This document shows positions 22,592 through 29,583 of a stretch of 54,074 bases of DNA, piece after piece (the stretch's first letter is position 1; every line of letters begins with the position of its first letter). A program made the position numbers and the translations under genes. Under the pieces are notes generated by a model. The model saw nothing but the letters and a program-made list of their open reading frames with translations. It did no database searches and had not been told where the DNA came from. The stretch is from a virus: positions 1 to 54,074 of the IMG/VR virus record IMGVR_UViG_3300048804_000160; one strand, 5' to 3'.

Positions 22592-22665
22592 ACACCCGGT
22601 GAGATTCGAACTCACAACCTTTGGTTTCGTAGACCAATGCACTAATCCAATTATGCTACGGGTGC
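22592..22665 (-). tRNA. tRNA-Arg(ACG)
   Basis: Acceptor GCACCCG/CGGGTGT, anticodon arm TTGGT-CTACGAA-ACCAA, T-loop TTCGAAT. Confidence 0.9.
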
Positions 22666-22667
22666 AT

Positions 22668-22796
22668 TTATTGTACCACAATAGTTCCGGTACATAATAA
22701 AATAAAAAATATGATTTCACCAAAAAGAATCGTCAATCCAAATAGCAATGCTTGCCTTGTCGGACGACACGTAAAATAATCAATCAGTTTTTTCAT
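22668..22796 (-). CDS. Membrane microprotein, 42 aa
   Basis: MKKLIDYFTCRPTRQALLFG followed by one hydrophobic helix (LTILFGEIIFFILLCTGTIV). Sits between the Arg tRNA and a DUF6527 gene within the array. Role unknown. Confidence 0.6.
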   Translation of the reverse strand: MKKLIDYFTCRPTRQALLFGLTILFGEIIFFILLCTGTIVVQ

Positions 22797-22808
22797 TTCA
22801 TTTTATTT

Positions 22809-23087
22809 TTAACACCAAACTATTTTGTTATTCACTATAAAATAATGTGCATGATATGGGTCTTGACCAGTGAAATTACCAATTGACGGAGAAAATGAAA
22901 CCGTACCATCGGGATTTTCAATTAATGTCCAACCGTCTTTCCAATTGGGTTTAAAGTTCATAACTGTTTTTTCACCACAACCACACGCACAAAGATGTAC
23001 TGCAACACAATATTTTTTTGTAATAAATACTTTTCCTTCTTCAATTTCAATTGGAATAGTATCAACAAATATAGGTATTAATTCCAT
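22809..23087 (-). CDS. DUF6527 family protein, copy 1
   Basis: 92 residues from ATG 23087; the longer frame runs through a tRNA. VAVHLCACGCGEKTVMNF, SFSPSIGNFTGQDPYHAHYF and VNNKIVWC are the conserved blocks of DUF6527, a small zinc-type family that also occurs in Bub-type (bacterial ubiquitination-like) operons as BubE. Here it stands alone beside tRNAs. A paralogue is at 25260-25547. Confidence 0.8.
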   Translation of the reverse strand: MELIPIFVDTIPIEIEEGKVFITKKYCVAVHLCACGCGEKTVMNFKPNWKDGWTLIENPDGTVSFSPSIGNFTGQDPYHAHYFIVNNKIVWC

Positions 23088-23142
23088 TGTTTTCACATTA
23101 CTTTTTATTATACTATAAACCCTAATACTTAAGGTTTTTTGT

Positions 23143-23216
23143 ACCCCTGGAGGGACTCGAACCCCCATAAGACCTTGTTTCGAAGACAAGCGCATTATCC
23201 GTTATGCTACAAAGGC
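23143..23216 (-). tRNA. tRNA-Arg(TCG)
   Basis: Acceptor GCCTTTG/CAGGGGT (G-T rich), anticodon arm CTTGT-CTTCGAA-ACAAG, T-loop TTCGAGT. Its 5' end overlaps the stop of the gene at 23207. Confidence 0.85.
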
Positions 23217-23413
23217 ATTATTCTATATTTTATGTGCAGTACGTCACCGTCTTCTGTTAAATACTTAGACATTCCGTCTCTGCGACCTTCACCGTAAACA
23301 ATTATTATACAACAGCCACTTTCATCTATAAATGCATATCCGGTTTGTGAAACAAAAGTCTTTCCATCAGTATATTCAAGTTTATTCTTGAGTTTCTCTA
23401 TCGTGAATTTCAT
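23207..23413 (-). CDS. Hypothetical protein, 68 aa
   Basis: MKFTIEKLKNKLEYTDGKTF start; beta-rich (CCIIIVYGEGRRDGMS). The TAG stop lies inside the 5' end of the tRNA-Arg gene (10-nt overlap). Overlaps the upstream gene by 32 nt in another frame. Moderately supported. Confidence 0.55.
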   Translation of the reverse strand: MKFTIEKLKNKLEYTDGKTFVSQTGYAFIDESGCCIIIVYGEGRRDGMSKYLTEDGDVLHIKYRIMPL

Positions 23414-23624
23414 TAGTTCGTTTTTTATAACGTGATACAGCTTTTTTCAATGCTTCATTGGGTTCAGAAGGATTTAATAATTCATTAAAGAAAATGTCAT
23501 AATCTTGATTTGTTGGTATGTATATTACTTCGTCACAACACAAGACAAAATCTTTTTCCAATTGCACTGAACTGTCAGGTGCATAAATTACTTTTCCACA
23601 TTTAGGACAAATCGCTGTTGCCAT
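23382..23624 (-). CDS. Zinc-ribbon hypothetical protein, 80 aa
   Basis: ATG 23624 (MATAICPKCGKVIYAPDSS); the longer frame runs through a tRNA. CPKC near the N-terminus and a later CC suggest a zinc knuckle. Role unknown. Confidence 0.6.
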   Translation of the reverse strand: MATAICPKCGKVIYAPDSSVQLEKDFVLCCDEVIYIPTNQDYDIFFNELLNPSEPNEALKKAVSRYKKRTNEIHDRETQE

Positions 23625-23640
23625 ATCAATTGTTTTTAGT

Positions 23641-23729
23641 GCACAGAGGTGGGACTCGAACCCACATATCACATTAGTGATACCAGTTTAGGAAACTGGG
23701 ACGGTCATCCAATTACGTTTTACTTGTGC
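23641..23729 (-). tRNA. tRNA with anticodon CCT (Arg) and a long variable arm
   Basis: Anticodon arm CCAGT-TTCCTAA-ACTGG, T-arm GTGGG/CCCAC with TTCGAGT, and a 17-nt variable arm that folds as TATCAC/GTGATA. A type II body with an Arg anticodon is irregular; the acceptor has weak pairs. The 5' end overlaps the HNH gene at 23720. Confidence 0.6.
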
Positions 23730-24337
23730 TTTTTTCTTCCAAAATATTCGGACCTTCCATTAGTTGCATTTTTATTTCTACTTCCAAAATTTTTTGTTAA
23801 TGAATGACAGTTTGGACATAAAAGTTCAATATTTTCTTCTTTATTATTTAATGAATTTCCATCAACATGATGATGTTGAAGTGGAATTTTATTACTGTGT
23901 TCATTTTTTTCTCCCCAGCCACACTTTTGACATTTATTATTAAATTTTTCAAAGAAATATTTTTTTATGTGATTTGACATTGAAAATTTCCCGATGATTC
24001 CGCTTTCTTTACCATTTTTCCATCTTTCAATATATTGTCGATATTCATATTCGCAATGACATTTATTGGAGCAAAATTCACTATCTCTTTCAGGATACAT
24101 GATAATTTCAACACAACAATTTTTACATATACCCCTTTTATATTCAATAAATGCTTTCCCCTTATTAAATGTTTCATTGGGATTAATATCACGTCTTCTC
24201 GGTAATGAAATTCCAAATCTTAGTGCTGCTTTTTTTATTGCACCACCAGTAACACCAAATATTTTTCCAATTTCTGAATAACTTTTATTTTCGTAAATTA
24301 TTAACTTTTCAAGTTCTTTTTCATTATAAGTATTCAT
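23720..24337 (-). CDS. HNH homing endonuclease
   Basis: 205 residues: HTH (YSEIGKIFGVTGGAIKKAAL), zinc ribbon (CKNCCVEI...FCSNKC), HNH core CQKCGWGE, LQHHHVDGNSLNNKEENIEL and CPNCHSLT. Class B promoter 11 nt upstream. Its stop lies 10 nt inside the 5' end of a tRNA gene. Confidence 0.9.
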   Translation of the reverse strand: MNTYNEKELEKLIIYENKSYSEIGKIFGVTGGAIKKAALRFGISLPRRRDINPNETFNKGKAFIEYKRGICKNCCVEIIMYPERDSEFCSNKCHCEYEYRQYIERWKNGKESGIIGKFSMSNHIKKYFFEKFNNKCQKCGWGEKNEHSNKIPLQHHHVDGNSLNNKEENIELLCPNCHSLTKNFGSRNKNATNGRSEYFGRKKHK

Positions 24338-24348
24338 GGTATTTTTAT

Positions 24349-24357
24349 CATAAATAC
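24349..24357 (-). promoter_or_regulatory. Class B promoter element
   Basis: GTATTTATG, 11 nt before ATG 24337. Confidence 0.55.
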
Positions 24358-24418
24358 TTCATTATTTATAAAAATCGTATAGACATAAAAAATAATGTAT
24401 TTAATTCTATCCATTAAA

Positions 24419-24529
24419 CTATAAGAGCATAAGTGCAGTTGCAATAACTGCTAATATTAACAACACCAAAGCGAATTTCAATTCATCTTTTCGTTGTTGT
24501 TTTGCCATTTCAGAAAAATAAGGAAACAT
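24419..24529 (-). CDS. Membrane microprotein, 36 aa
   Basis: MFPYFSEMAKQQRKDELKFA followed by a single helix LVLLILAVIATALMLL. Ends in TAG. Lies just downstream of tRNA-Arg(TCT). Confidence 0.55.
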   Translation of the reverse strand: MFPYFSEMAKQQRKDELKFALVLLILAVIATALMLL

Positions 24530-24546
24530 ATTTTAATTTTATTTGT

Positions 24547-24617
24547 ACCCCCACGGGGAATCGAACCCCAATTTGTTGCTTAGAAGGCATCCGTTCTATC
24601 CGTTGAACTATGGAGGC
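24547..24617 (-). tRNA. tRNA-Arg(TCT)
   Basis: Acceptor GCCTCCA/TGGGGGT, anticodon arm GATGC-CTTCTAA-GCAAC (one mismatch), T-loop TTCGATT. Confidence 0.8.
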
Positions 24618-24621
24618 AGGT

Positions 24622-24840
24622 TTATTTCTTTTTAAATTGGTCAACAATGTTTTCAATTACTGGCTTGTTTTTATCTATACGAAGAAAACTGTACCAAATA
24701 AATATCGAACAAAGGAAAACAATTATTGTGACAATTGCAACTTTTATGAAGTACGGAGTTAAATCAACATACTCTTTAAATCTTGATTGTAATTTCTTCA
24801 AGAAACGTTCTTCGTGATTTTCACTGGGCAAACTTTCCAT
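24622..24840 (-). CDS. Single-pass membrane protein, 72 aa
   Basis: Charged N-terminal half (MESLPSENHEERFLKKLQSR), one membrane helix FIKVAIVTIIVFLCSIFIWY, short basic tail ending QFKKK. Unknown role; between two tRNAs. Confidence 0.65.
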   Translation of the reverse strand: MESLPSENHEERFLKKLQSRFKEYVDLTPYFIKVAIVTIIVFLCSIFIWYSFLRIDKNKPVIENIVDQFKKK

Positions 24841-24856
24841 AACTATTTGAATTTGA

Positions 24857-24940
24857 GCCGATAGAGGGATTCGAACCCCCGGTGAGTTATTAGCATCTAG
24901 TTTACAAAACTAGCCTAATCGACCACTATAGGATATCGGC
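24857..24940 (-). tRNA. tRNA with anticodon TGT (Thr) and a long variable region
   Basis: Acceptor GCCGATA/TATCGGC, D-stem CCTA/TAGG, anticodon arm CTAGT-TTTGTAA-ACTAG, 16-nt variable region, T-loop TTCGAAT. The variable length is irregular for Thr. Confidence 0.65.
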
Positions 24941-24944
24941 ATTA

Positions 24945-25160
24945 TTATATGTATATTATTCTTCCACTTCTCATTAAAGTTATTTTTTTCCAAAAATCGA
25001 GATATTCATTTGATGTATTTTCAAATTTATTGGGAATAACAAGTATTTCAAAACCTGCACCCCTTAAATTAATTTCATTTTTAATATCTTCTTCTGAAAG
25101 GATAATCATGGAATATTCTTTATCCCATTTGTTCCATTCAAATATATGAAATCTTTCCAT
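24945..25160 (-). CDS. Hypothetical protein, 71 aa
   Basis: ATG 25160 (MERFHIFEWNKWDKEYSMII); the longer frame crosses a tRNA. Acidic helix then basic end (LMRSGRIIYI). Unrecognised. Confidence 0.6.
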   Translation of the reverse strand: MERFHIFEWNKWDKEYSMIILSEEDIKNEINLRGAGFEILVIPNKFENTSNEYLDFWKKITLMRSGRIIYI

Positions 25161-25179
25161 TATTATATCAAAATTTTGA

Positions 25180-25251
25180 GCCAAAAGCAGGAATCGAACC
25201 TGCAACATTCTGAATACGAATCAGATACTCTACCAATTGAGTTATTTCGGC
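25180..25251 (-). tRNA. tRNA-Thr(CGT)
   Basis: Acceptor GCCGAAA/TTTTGGC, anticodon arm TCTGA-TTCGTAT-TCAGA, T-loop TTCGATT. Confidence 0.85.
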
Positions 25252-25259
25252 ATTTATTT

Positions 25260-25547
25260 TCATAACCAAATTATTTTATTATTTGTAATAAAATAATGTG
25301 CATGATACGGGTTTTGACCGGACCAATTACCAATTGATGGAGTAAATGATATTGTACCATCAATATTTTCAATTAAATTCCATCCATCTTTCCAATTAGG
25401 TTTTAAATCCATTACTGTTTCTTCCCCACATCCGCAAGCACATAAGTGAATTGCAATGCCAAATTCTTTTGAAATATAACATTTGCCTTCTTCTAGTGGC
25501 TTTTCAATCTTATCAACATAAACAGGTGTTAAATAATCAATTTTCAT
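25260..25547 (-). CDS. DUF6527 family protein, copy 2
   Basis: 95 residues, same blocks as 22809-23087: IAIHLCACGCGEETVMDLKP, SFTPSIGNWSGQNPYHAHYF, NNKIIWL. The four-Cys HLCACGCG motif is intact. Overlaps the next gene by 4 nt, so it is co-transcribed with the zinc-type paralogue 25544-25819. Confidence 0.8.
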   Translation of the reverse strand: MKIDYLTPVYVDKIEKPLEEGKCYISKEFGIAIHLCACGCGEETVMDLKPNWKDGWNLIENIDGTISFTPSIGNWSGQNPYHAHYFITNNKIIWL

Positions 25548-25819
25548 TTTATTAATCGACCTTCAAATCGATTATCTTCAATAGTATTATATTCAGTTTC
25601 TCTTTTCATAACAAATTTAAAATGTTCTTCACATAAATAAGTTGTTGCATTATGTGATTCATCAAACTGTTGATGTTTTAAATACTCGTCATTTCCAATA
25701 CCTTCATCTCTACACCAAATATTTTCTTCACCAACTTTATGAGAAGCAAGTTCTCTGCAACCAACTATCATGCATTTTACTCCTTTACATGACATAGGTA
25801 AAAATGGTTTTTTTTTCAT
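25544..25819 (-). CDS. Cysteine-rich zinc-type protein, copy 2
   Basis: 91 residues; CKGVKCMIVGCRELASHKVG, LCEEHFKFVMKRETEYNTIE match the protein at 18171-18431. One Cys of the second pair is His here (LCEEH), still able to bind zinc. Confidence 0.7.
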   Translation of the reverse strand: MKKKPFLPMSCKGVKCMIVGCRELASHKVGEENIWCRDEGIGNDEYLKHQQFDESHNATTYLCEEHFKFVMKRETEYNTIEDNRFEGRLIK

Positions 25820-25859
25820 AGTTATTGATATTTAATATGTTATCATCACTTTTGAATGG

Positions 25860-25895
25860 TAGCATTGTTCGTGCTATTGTGCAAAATCAATGCTA
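25860..25895. other. Small hairpin in a 100-nt gap
   Basis: TAGCATTG (25860-25867) and CAATGCTA (25888-25895) can pair around a 20-nt loop, in the gap between tRNA-Asn and the zinc-type gene. No T-run. Confidence 0.3.
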
Positions 25896-25919
25896 TCGTT
25901 CATATTACCAATTTGTTGC

Positions 25920-25991
25920 GCCCCAGGTAAGGATTGAACTTACGACCTTTGGTTTAACAGACCACCGCTACTACCACTGAGCTACTGAGGC
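25920..25991 (-). tRNA. tRNA-Asn(GTT)
   Basis: Acceptor GCCTCAG/CTGGGGC, anticodon arm around CTGTTAA, T-loop TTCAATC. The HNH gene ends 1 nt before its 5' end. Confidence 0.85.
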
Positions 25992-25992
25992 A

Positions 25993-26325
25993 TTAAATTA
26001 TATTTCCTTCAATTTCTTTATGACAATTTGAACATACTAATATACATTTATCTAATTCTTCTTTTACTTTTTCCCAACTTCTTGTATAACCTTTTGCACC
26101 AATACCAAATTCTTTATCCCCATTAGTATGGTGAAATTCAAGTGCTCCAACATATTTATTATATCCACACTTTACACATTTTCCACCTTTGTATGCAACT
26201 GCTTTTTCTTTTAATACATGTCTTCTTTTTTGAACAGCATCAACAGCACATTTTTTACATCTTGAACGTCCATCAATACGAATGACATATTCTGTCAAAC
26301 CATGTTTCTTACAAATTTTTTCCAT
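25993..26325 (-). CDS. Small HNH endonuclease
   Basis: 110 residues: zinc pairs (CKKHG...CKKC, CVKCGYN), ALEFHHTNGDKEFGIGAKG, and CILVCSNCHKEIEGN form a compact HNH. No HTH. Class B promoter 14 nt upstream; ends against tRNA-Asn. Confidence 0.85.
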   Translation of the reverse strand: MEKICKKHGLTEYVIRIDGRSRCKKCAVDAVQKRRHVLKEKAVAYKGGKCVKCGYNKYVGALEFHHTNGDKEFGIGAKGYTRSWEKVKEELDKCILVCSNCHKEIEGNII

Positions 26326-26339
26326 ATATTTATTTTTAA

Positions 26340-26348
26340 CATAAATAC
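26340..26348 (-). promoter_or_regulatory. Class B promoter element
   Basis: GTATTTATG, 14 nt before ATG 26325. Confidence 0.55.
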
Positions 26349-26395
26349 ATGGATTAACAAAATCGGTTAATCACTCAAAGAACTTTTAAAAAGTT

Positions 26396-26475
26396 TGAAA
26401 CACAGCCGATTTTCTTCTGAATTTCGGTTTAACTACTCCTTTATAACAGTTTCGTACTATGAGCACTGTGTTTCA
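26396..26475. ncRNA. Possible small structured RNA
   Basis: An 80-nt element closed by a perfect 10-bp stem, TGAAACACAG with CTGTGTTTCA, directly upstream of tRNA-Ile. It is tRNA-sized but lacks a T-arm. Strand and role unknown; may be a degenerate tRNA. Confidence 0.4.
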
Positions 26476-26480
26476 TACGT

Positions 26481-26553
26481 AGCGAAGGTGGGACTTGAAC
26501 CCACAACCTTGACTTTATAAGAGTCCTGCTCTAACCATTGAGACTACATCGCT
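26481..26553 (-). tRNA. tRNA-Ile(TAT)
   Basis: Acceptor AGCGATG/CTTCGCT (one mismatch), anticodon loop CTTATAA, T-loop TTCAAGT. Reads AUA, a frequent codon in AT-rich genes. Confidence 0.85.
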
Positions 26554-26556
26554 ATA

Positions 26557-26763
26557 TTACCATTCAATTGTTGCATTACTTACACTTTTTATATCAATTT
26601 CGTATTCACCTTTAACGTGTCTGAGATTCATTAATGCTGCCCGAACTTCAATAAAAGTTGCATCTTTCGGACAATGAACTAACATCATTCCACTATTATG
26701 GTCTGCTGTTCCCTGACAGTAAGTTGTGTAATCATACTCCAATAAAACATATTTCATTTTCAT
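26557..26763 (-). CDS. Hypothetical protein, 68 aa
   Basis: ATG 26763 (MKMKYVLLEYDYTTYCQGTA); the longer frame enters a tRNA. Alpha/beta pattern (MLVHCPKDATFIEVRAALMN). A weak class B-like ATATTTATT lies upstream. Unrecognised. Confidence 0.6.
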   Translation of the reverse strand: MKMKYVLLEYDYTTYCQGTADHNSGMMLVHCPKDATFIEVRAALMNLRHVKGEYEIDIKSVSNATIEW

Positions 26764-26819
26764 AATAAAAATTTTCAATAAATATATGAAAAATTTTGCT
26801 TTTGCAAGTATTATTTTGT

Positions 26820-26890
26820 GCGAAATGTCGGATTCGAACCGCTTCCTCTGTTTGGTGGACAGACGCTTTACCAATTAAGCTACACTTCGC
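26820..26890 (-). tRNA. tRNA, formal anticodon ACC (Gly), C at position 33
   Basis: Acceptor GCGAAGT/ATTTCGC, D-stem GCTT/AAGC, anticodon arm TCTGT-CCACCAA-ACAGA, T-loop TTCGAAT. C33 in place of the usual U33 leaves identity uncertain. Confidence 0.7.
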
Positions 26891-27025
26891 ATGGACGGGG
26901 CACTGCGATAAAACAGTGTATCTTCCCCGATTTAAAAAAGTGTCCCATGTGCATCAAAGGGATTCCGGAGAACAGTCAGGATAGATTAACTGACCTTGCA
27001 CACCCACAGCAGGATGGGACTTTGA
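26891..27025. other. 135-nt non-coding spacer in tRNA array
   Basis: Contains GTCCCAT (26942) and ATGGGAC (27014) as an inverted pair and no plausible gene; perhaps leader/spacer of the tRNA transcript. Confidence 0.35.
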
Positions 27026-27097
27026 GCAGAAAACGGGACTCGAACCCGCAACTTTCAGCTTGGAAGGCTGACGCTCTACCAATTGAGTTACTTCTGC
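27026..27097 (-). tRNA. tRNA-Gly(TCC)
   Basis: Acceptor GCAGAAG/TTTCTGC, anticodon arm TCAGC-CTTCCAA-GCTGA, T-loop TTCGAGT. Confidence 0.9.
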
Positions 27098-27186
27098 GTT
27101 TTTGCCAGATTTTTACATGCTCTCACATGGGGTCATTTTCAATCTGGCGACCCATAGGGTGAACACCCTGTTTAGAATGTAGTTGT

Positions 27187-27258
27187 GGAGATTACTGGAC
27201 TCGAACCCGTTTCTCATGCTCTTCAGGCACACGCATAGACCATCTCTGCTAAATCTCC
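27187..27258 (-). tRNA. tRNA-Phe(GAA), copy 1
   Basis: Acceptor GGAGATT/AATCTCC, anticodon loop CTGAAGA in a G-T rich stem, T-stem with one mismatch. Confidence 0.75.
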
Positions 27259-27362
27259 ATATTTACAGGATTCCTTGTGAGGAAGTTACCCGAATTGCGC
27301 CACCTGCAACCCGACCTATAAAATTTTGTACTTCCACTTTGTATAGTACGAACTTTTTGCGT
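27259..27362. other. Spacer with tRNA-sized inverted repeat
   Basis: GTGAGGAAG (from 27276) and CTTCCAC (27330-27336) bracket about 60 nt, the size of a decayed tRNA; no T-loop is recognisable. Confidence 0.3.
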
Positions 27363-27433
27363 GGAATGGGAGGGATTTGAACCCCCGACTTTCTGCTCTT
27401 CAGACAGACACTCTACCACTGAGTTACCAATCC
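27363..27433 (-). tRNA. tRNA-Phe(GAA), copy 2
   Basis: Acceptor GGATTGG/CCATTCC (one mismatch), D-stem ACTC/GAGT, anticodon arm TCTGT-CTGAAGA-GCAGA, T-loop TTCAAAT. Confidence 0.8.
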
Positions 27434-27666
27434 GTTTAGTTCTGGTGTAAGCCTTATACTTACGTTTCCCGACAGCATTGCAACTATCTTTAATATGTCT
27501 CGGAGTCTATAATGTACTATTCACATTGCCAAATGCGAGTACAGAACTTCCTACTGAACATTAGGGCAGCTTCTTATGCAACCCAGAACTTTTACACCTA
27601 AATGACTCCATGAAAATCATTTTGATGCATGAATTAACTGATTTATTCCATTTCAATTAATTTTGC
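27434..27666. other. 233-nt non-coding region in tRNA array
   Basis: No gene-like frame. Has complementary pairs AGTTCTGG/CCAGAACT and GGTGTAA/TTACACC at its two ends (around 27437-27450 and 27580-27597), so a ~155-nt folded RNA is possible. Confidence 0.35.
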
Positions 27667-27752
27667 GGAGAATGTAGGATTCGAACCTACGGAGCAGGTT
27701 TCCCCGCCCACAGTTTAGCAGACTGTTACAATAACCACTCTGTCAATTCTCC
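27667..27752 (-). tRNA. tRNA-Ser(GCT), second copy
   Basis: Acceptor GGAGAAT/ATTCTCC, anticodon arm ACAGT-CTGCTAA-ACTGT, long variable arm, T-loop TTCGAAT. Confidence 0.9.
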
Positions 27753-27823
27753 AAATATACCCTTTTAACCCTTAGATAATTATAAGCCAAATGTTGATGG
27801 GTACTTAACACCAAATGCTTTGC

Positions 27824-27906
27824 GGAGAAAGAGGGATTCGAACCCCCGAAGGTTGCCCTTGTCAGTTTTCAGGACTGATGGTTTATAGCCACTCACCCAT
27901 TTCTCC
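27824..27906 (-). tRNA. tRNA-Ser(TGA)
   Basis: Acceptor GGAGAAA/TTTCTCC, anticodon arm TCAGT-CCTGAAA-ACTGA (C33), long variable arm, T-loop TTCGAAT. Confidence 0.85.
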
Positions 27907-27970
27907 ATTTGAATTTCTATGATATCCCACCAAAAAAGGGTGCTATGAAATTCTAACTGTCTGTCTGTGT

Positions 27971-28043
27971 TGTCTCGAAGGGACTTGGACCCCCGACCCC
28001 TTCCTTATCAGAGAAGTGCTCTTACCAACTGAGCTACGAGACA
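27971..28043 (-). tRNA. tRNA-Ile(GAT)
   Basis: Acceptor TGTCTCG/CGAGACA, D-stem GCTC/GAGC, anticodon arm CTTCT-CTGATAA-GGAAG, unusual T-loop GTCCAAG. Confidence 0.85.
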
Positions 28044-28172
28044 GTGTTAATGTATGTTTTATCATGCATTAACCCCCTTTTTTGGACTTAATGATGGTTA
28101 TTTCATACATTATAACGTTAAATACATTTTACATTTTGGTGGGTTTTTGTAAAGCATATTTTACATTATTGC

Positions 28173-28247
28173 GTTTCGGGTAAGAGTCGAACTTACATCT
28201 CGCTGTTTAACGGACAGCCGTTTTAACCATTATTGCACTACCGAAAC
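28173..28247 (-). tRNA. tRNA-Asn(GTT), second copy, C33
   Basis: Acceptor GTTTCGG/CCGAAAC, anticodon arm GCTGT-CCGTTAA-ACAGC, T-loop TTCGACT. The HNH gene 28230-29024 ends inside its 5' arm. Confidence 0.85.
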
Positions 28248-29024
28248 ATATTTTTCATTCCACTTTTTAATTTTCAATAGAAGTTTGTCTAATGTAATTA
28301 AACTTTGACATTTCTTTTTATTATTATCAATATGTTGAACTAATTTACAATTTGCAGGATGTTTTAATATATTGAAATCAACATTATTTTTAAATCCATC
28401 ATATACTGAATAGATGTGGTCTTTACTAACACCATTTAAATTATTACCTTTATTACTTGGACTATACCATCCCAATTTTTTTACAAGAGATAAATTAAAT
28501 TCATCGGGATAATCATTAACGTTAATATTAAACTCACATAGTGGGCGATAAAACTTATAATACATAAAACCACAATCGCTACAGATTATTTTATGTTTTA
28601 AGATTGGTTTATCATTACCACAAAATCTACATTTTCTAATTGAAATTAATGGTCTGTTTTCTCTTAATTTTTTATTTCTCACAATTTTATTTTCTTTCAT
28701 TTTAGTGGGAAATTTACTTTTAATTGTATGTCTAATTTTATTTTTTGTTTCTTCACTATGTTTTCTTCTTTTATTATTATATTGTGCTGAACAACTTTGA
28801 TTACAAAACTTTTTTTCATTACTTAATGTTTTATTAATGGATTTACCACAATTTTTACATAAAATAATTTCATGGTGTTGTTTTAAAACTTTAAGTCCCA
28901 ATCTAAATGCTCTATTGGTAAGTGTTCTATATGATACATTAAATTCTTTAGCTATTTCATTATAGTCTTTATTTAAGTTTATTAAACTTTTTAATTTATT
29001 ATCTAATTCATTATTCCATTTCAT
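28230..29024 (-). CDS. HNH homing endonuclease
   Basis: 264 residues: N-terminal HTH (YNEIAKEFNVSYRTLTNRAF), zinc ribbon (CKNCGKSI...FCNQSC), a second zinc pair (CRFCGNDK...CSDCG), then HNH core GVSKDHIYSVYDGF with HPANCKLVQHIDNNKKK. Class B promoter 13 nt upstream. Its last six codons (VSVVQ stop) lie within the tRNA-Asn 5' end. Confidence 0.88.
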   Translation of the reverse strand: MKWNNELDNKLKSLINLNKDYNEIAKEFNVSYRTLTNRAFRLGLKVLKQHHEIILCKNCGKSINKTLSNEKKFCNQSCSAQYNNKRRKHSEETKNKIRHTIKSKFPTKMKENKIVRNKKLRENRPLISIRKCRFCGNDKPILKHKIICSDCGFMYYKFYRPLCEFNINVNDYPDEFNLSLVKKLGWYSPSNKGNNLNGVSKDHIYSVYDGFKNNVDFNILKHPANCKLVQHIDNNKKKCQSLITLDKLLLKIKKWNEKYVSVVQ

Positions 29025-29037
29025 TTTTTTATTTTTA

Positions 29038-29046
29038 TATAAATAC
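29038..29046 (-). promoter_or_regulatory. Class B promoter element
   Basis: AAGTATTTATA, 13 nt before ATG 29024. Confidence 0.6.
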
Positions 29047-29083
29047 TTTAAAAACGAGTAAAAAATAGGACTTGAACCTTCGA

Positions 29084-29153
29084 GCCACCCAAGCGAATCG
29101 AACGCTTCTAATCTGTTTTGCAGACAGATACCTGACCAATCGGACAGGGTGGC
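29084..29153 (-). tRNA. tRNA-Cys(GCA)
   Basis: Acceptor GCCACCC/GGGTGGC, anticodon arm TCTGT-CTGCAAA-ACAGA, T-loop TTCGATT. Confidence 0.9.
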
Positions 29154-29256
29154 AAAATTTCCAACATGTCAAAGACCTTCTTACGGAGTTATATAAGGTG
29201 CAAACCTTATATGTTGTGATTATAAGCCGTAAGACTTATATTTTAAAGAATAAAAA

Positions 29257-29280
29257 AACCCGAATCTTGCGAATCGGGTT
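29257..29280 (-). terminator. Rho-independent terminator
   Basis: AACCCGA / TCGGGTT stem with T-run on the minus strand; nearly identical to the terminator at 41999-42022. Ends the 43-aa peptide unit. Confidence 0.85.
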
Positions 29281-29306
29281 CTTGGTTTATTAAAAACTTT
29301 TCAGTT

Positions 29307-29438
29307 TTATCTCATAAGAAAACCAGAACCCCCATCATCTCCATTATTTCTGCCTGTAAAGTCTGAACAGAATATAGAAATTCCGTTGCGACTTGAGGTC
29401 GATGTTATAATGGCTGATATGTGCCTGTACGTTTTCAT
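29307..29438 (-). CDS. Small peptide gene, 43 aa
   Basis: MKTYRHISAIITSTSSRNGI, a CSDF stretch, then glycine-rich GRNNGDDGGSGFLMR. An AAGTATTTAATAG element lies upstream and a strong terminator 27 nt downstream, giving a compact unit. Unrecognised. Confidence 0.5.
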   Translation of the reverse strand: MKTYRHISAIITSTSSRNGISIFCSDFTGRNNGDDGGSGFLMR

Positions 29439-29530
29439 TGTTTATTTATTATAAGTTCGTTTTCTATTAAATACTTGGCAAAGTTAAATAAAGTTTCAAT
29501 ACCACCAAACATTTTTTCAATTATTTTCAT
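29435..29530 (-). CDS. Possible 31-aa peptide
   Basis: MKIIEKMFGGIETLFNFAKY, ending IINKQ, with an ATGA overlap to the 43-aa gene. Its ATG directly abuts the T-run of the terminator at 29536, so it would need readthrough; weakly supported. Confidence 0.35.
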   Translation of the reverse strand: MKIIEKMFGGIETLFNFAKYLIENELIINKQ

Positions 29531-29535
29531 AAAAA

Positions 29536-29559
29536 AACCTCAGAAAATTTTCTGAGGTT
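29536..29559 (-). terminator. Rho-independent terminator
   Basis: AACCTCAGAAAA / TTTTCTGAGGTT perfect 12-bp inverted repeat with T-run; ends the 752-aa VWA gene. Confidence 0.85.
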
Positions 29560-29583
29560 CTTAAATATTTGAGTATCTGAATT

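Noticed and set aside
26818-27162. A 114-codon plus-strand frame
   Set aside because: Antisense to two tRNA genes; protein is low-quality and no promoter exists.
29060-29083. Extra tRNA fragment (GACTTGAACC-like) before tRNA-Cys
   Set aside because: Only a possible T-loop stretch; no acceptor or anticodon arm.
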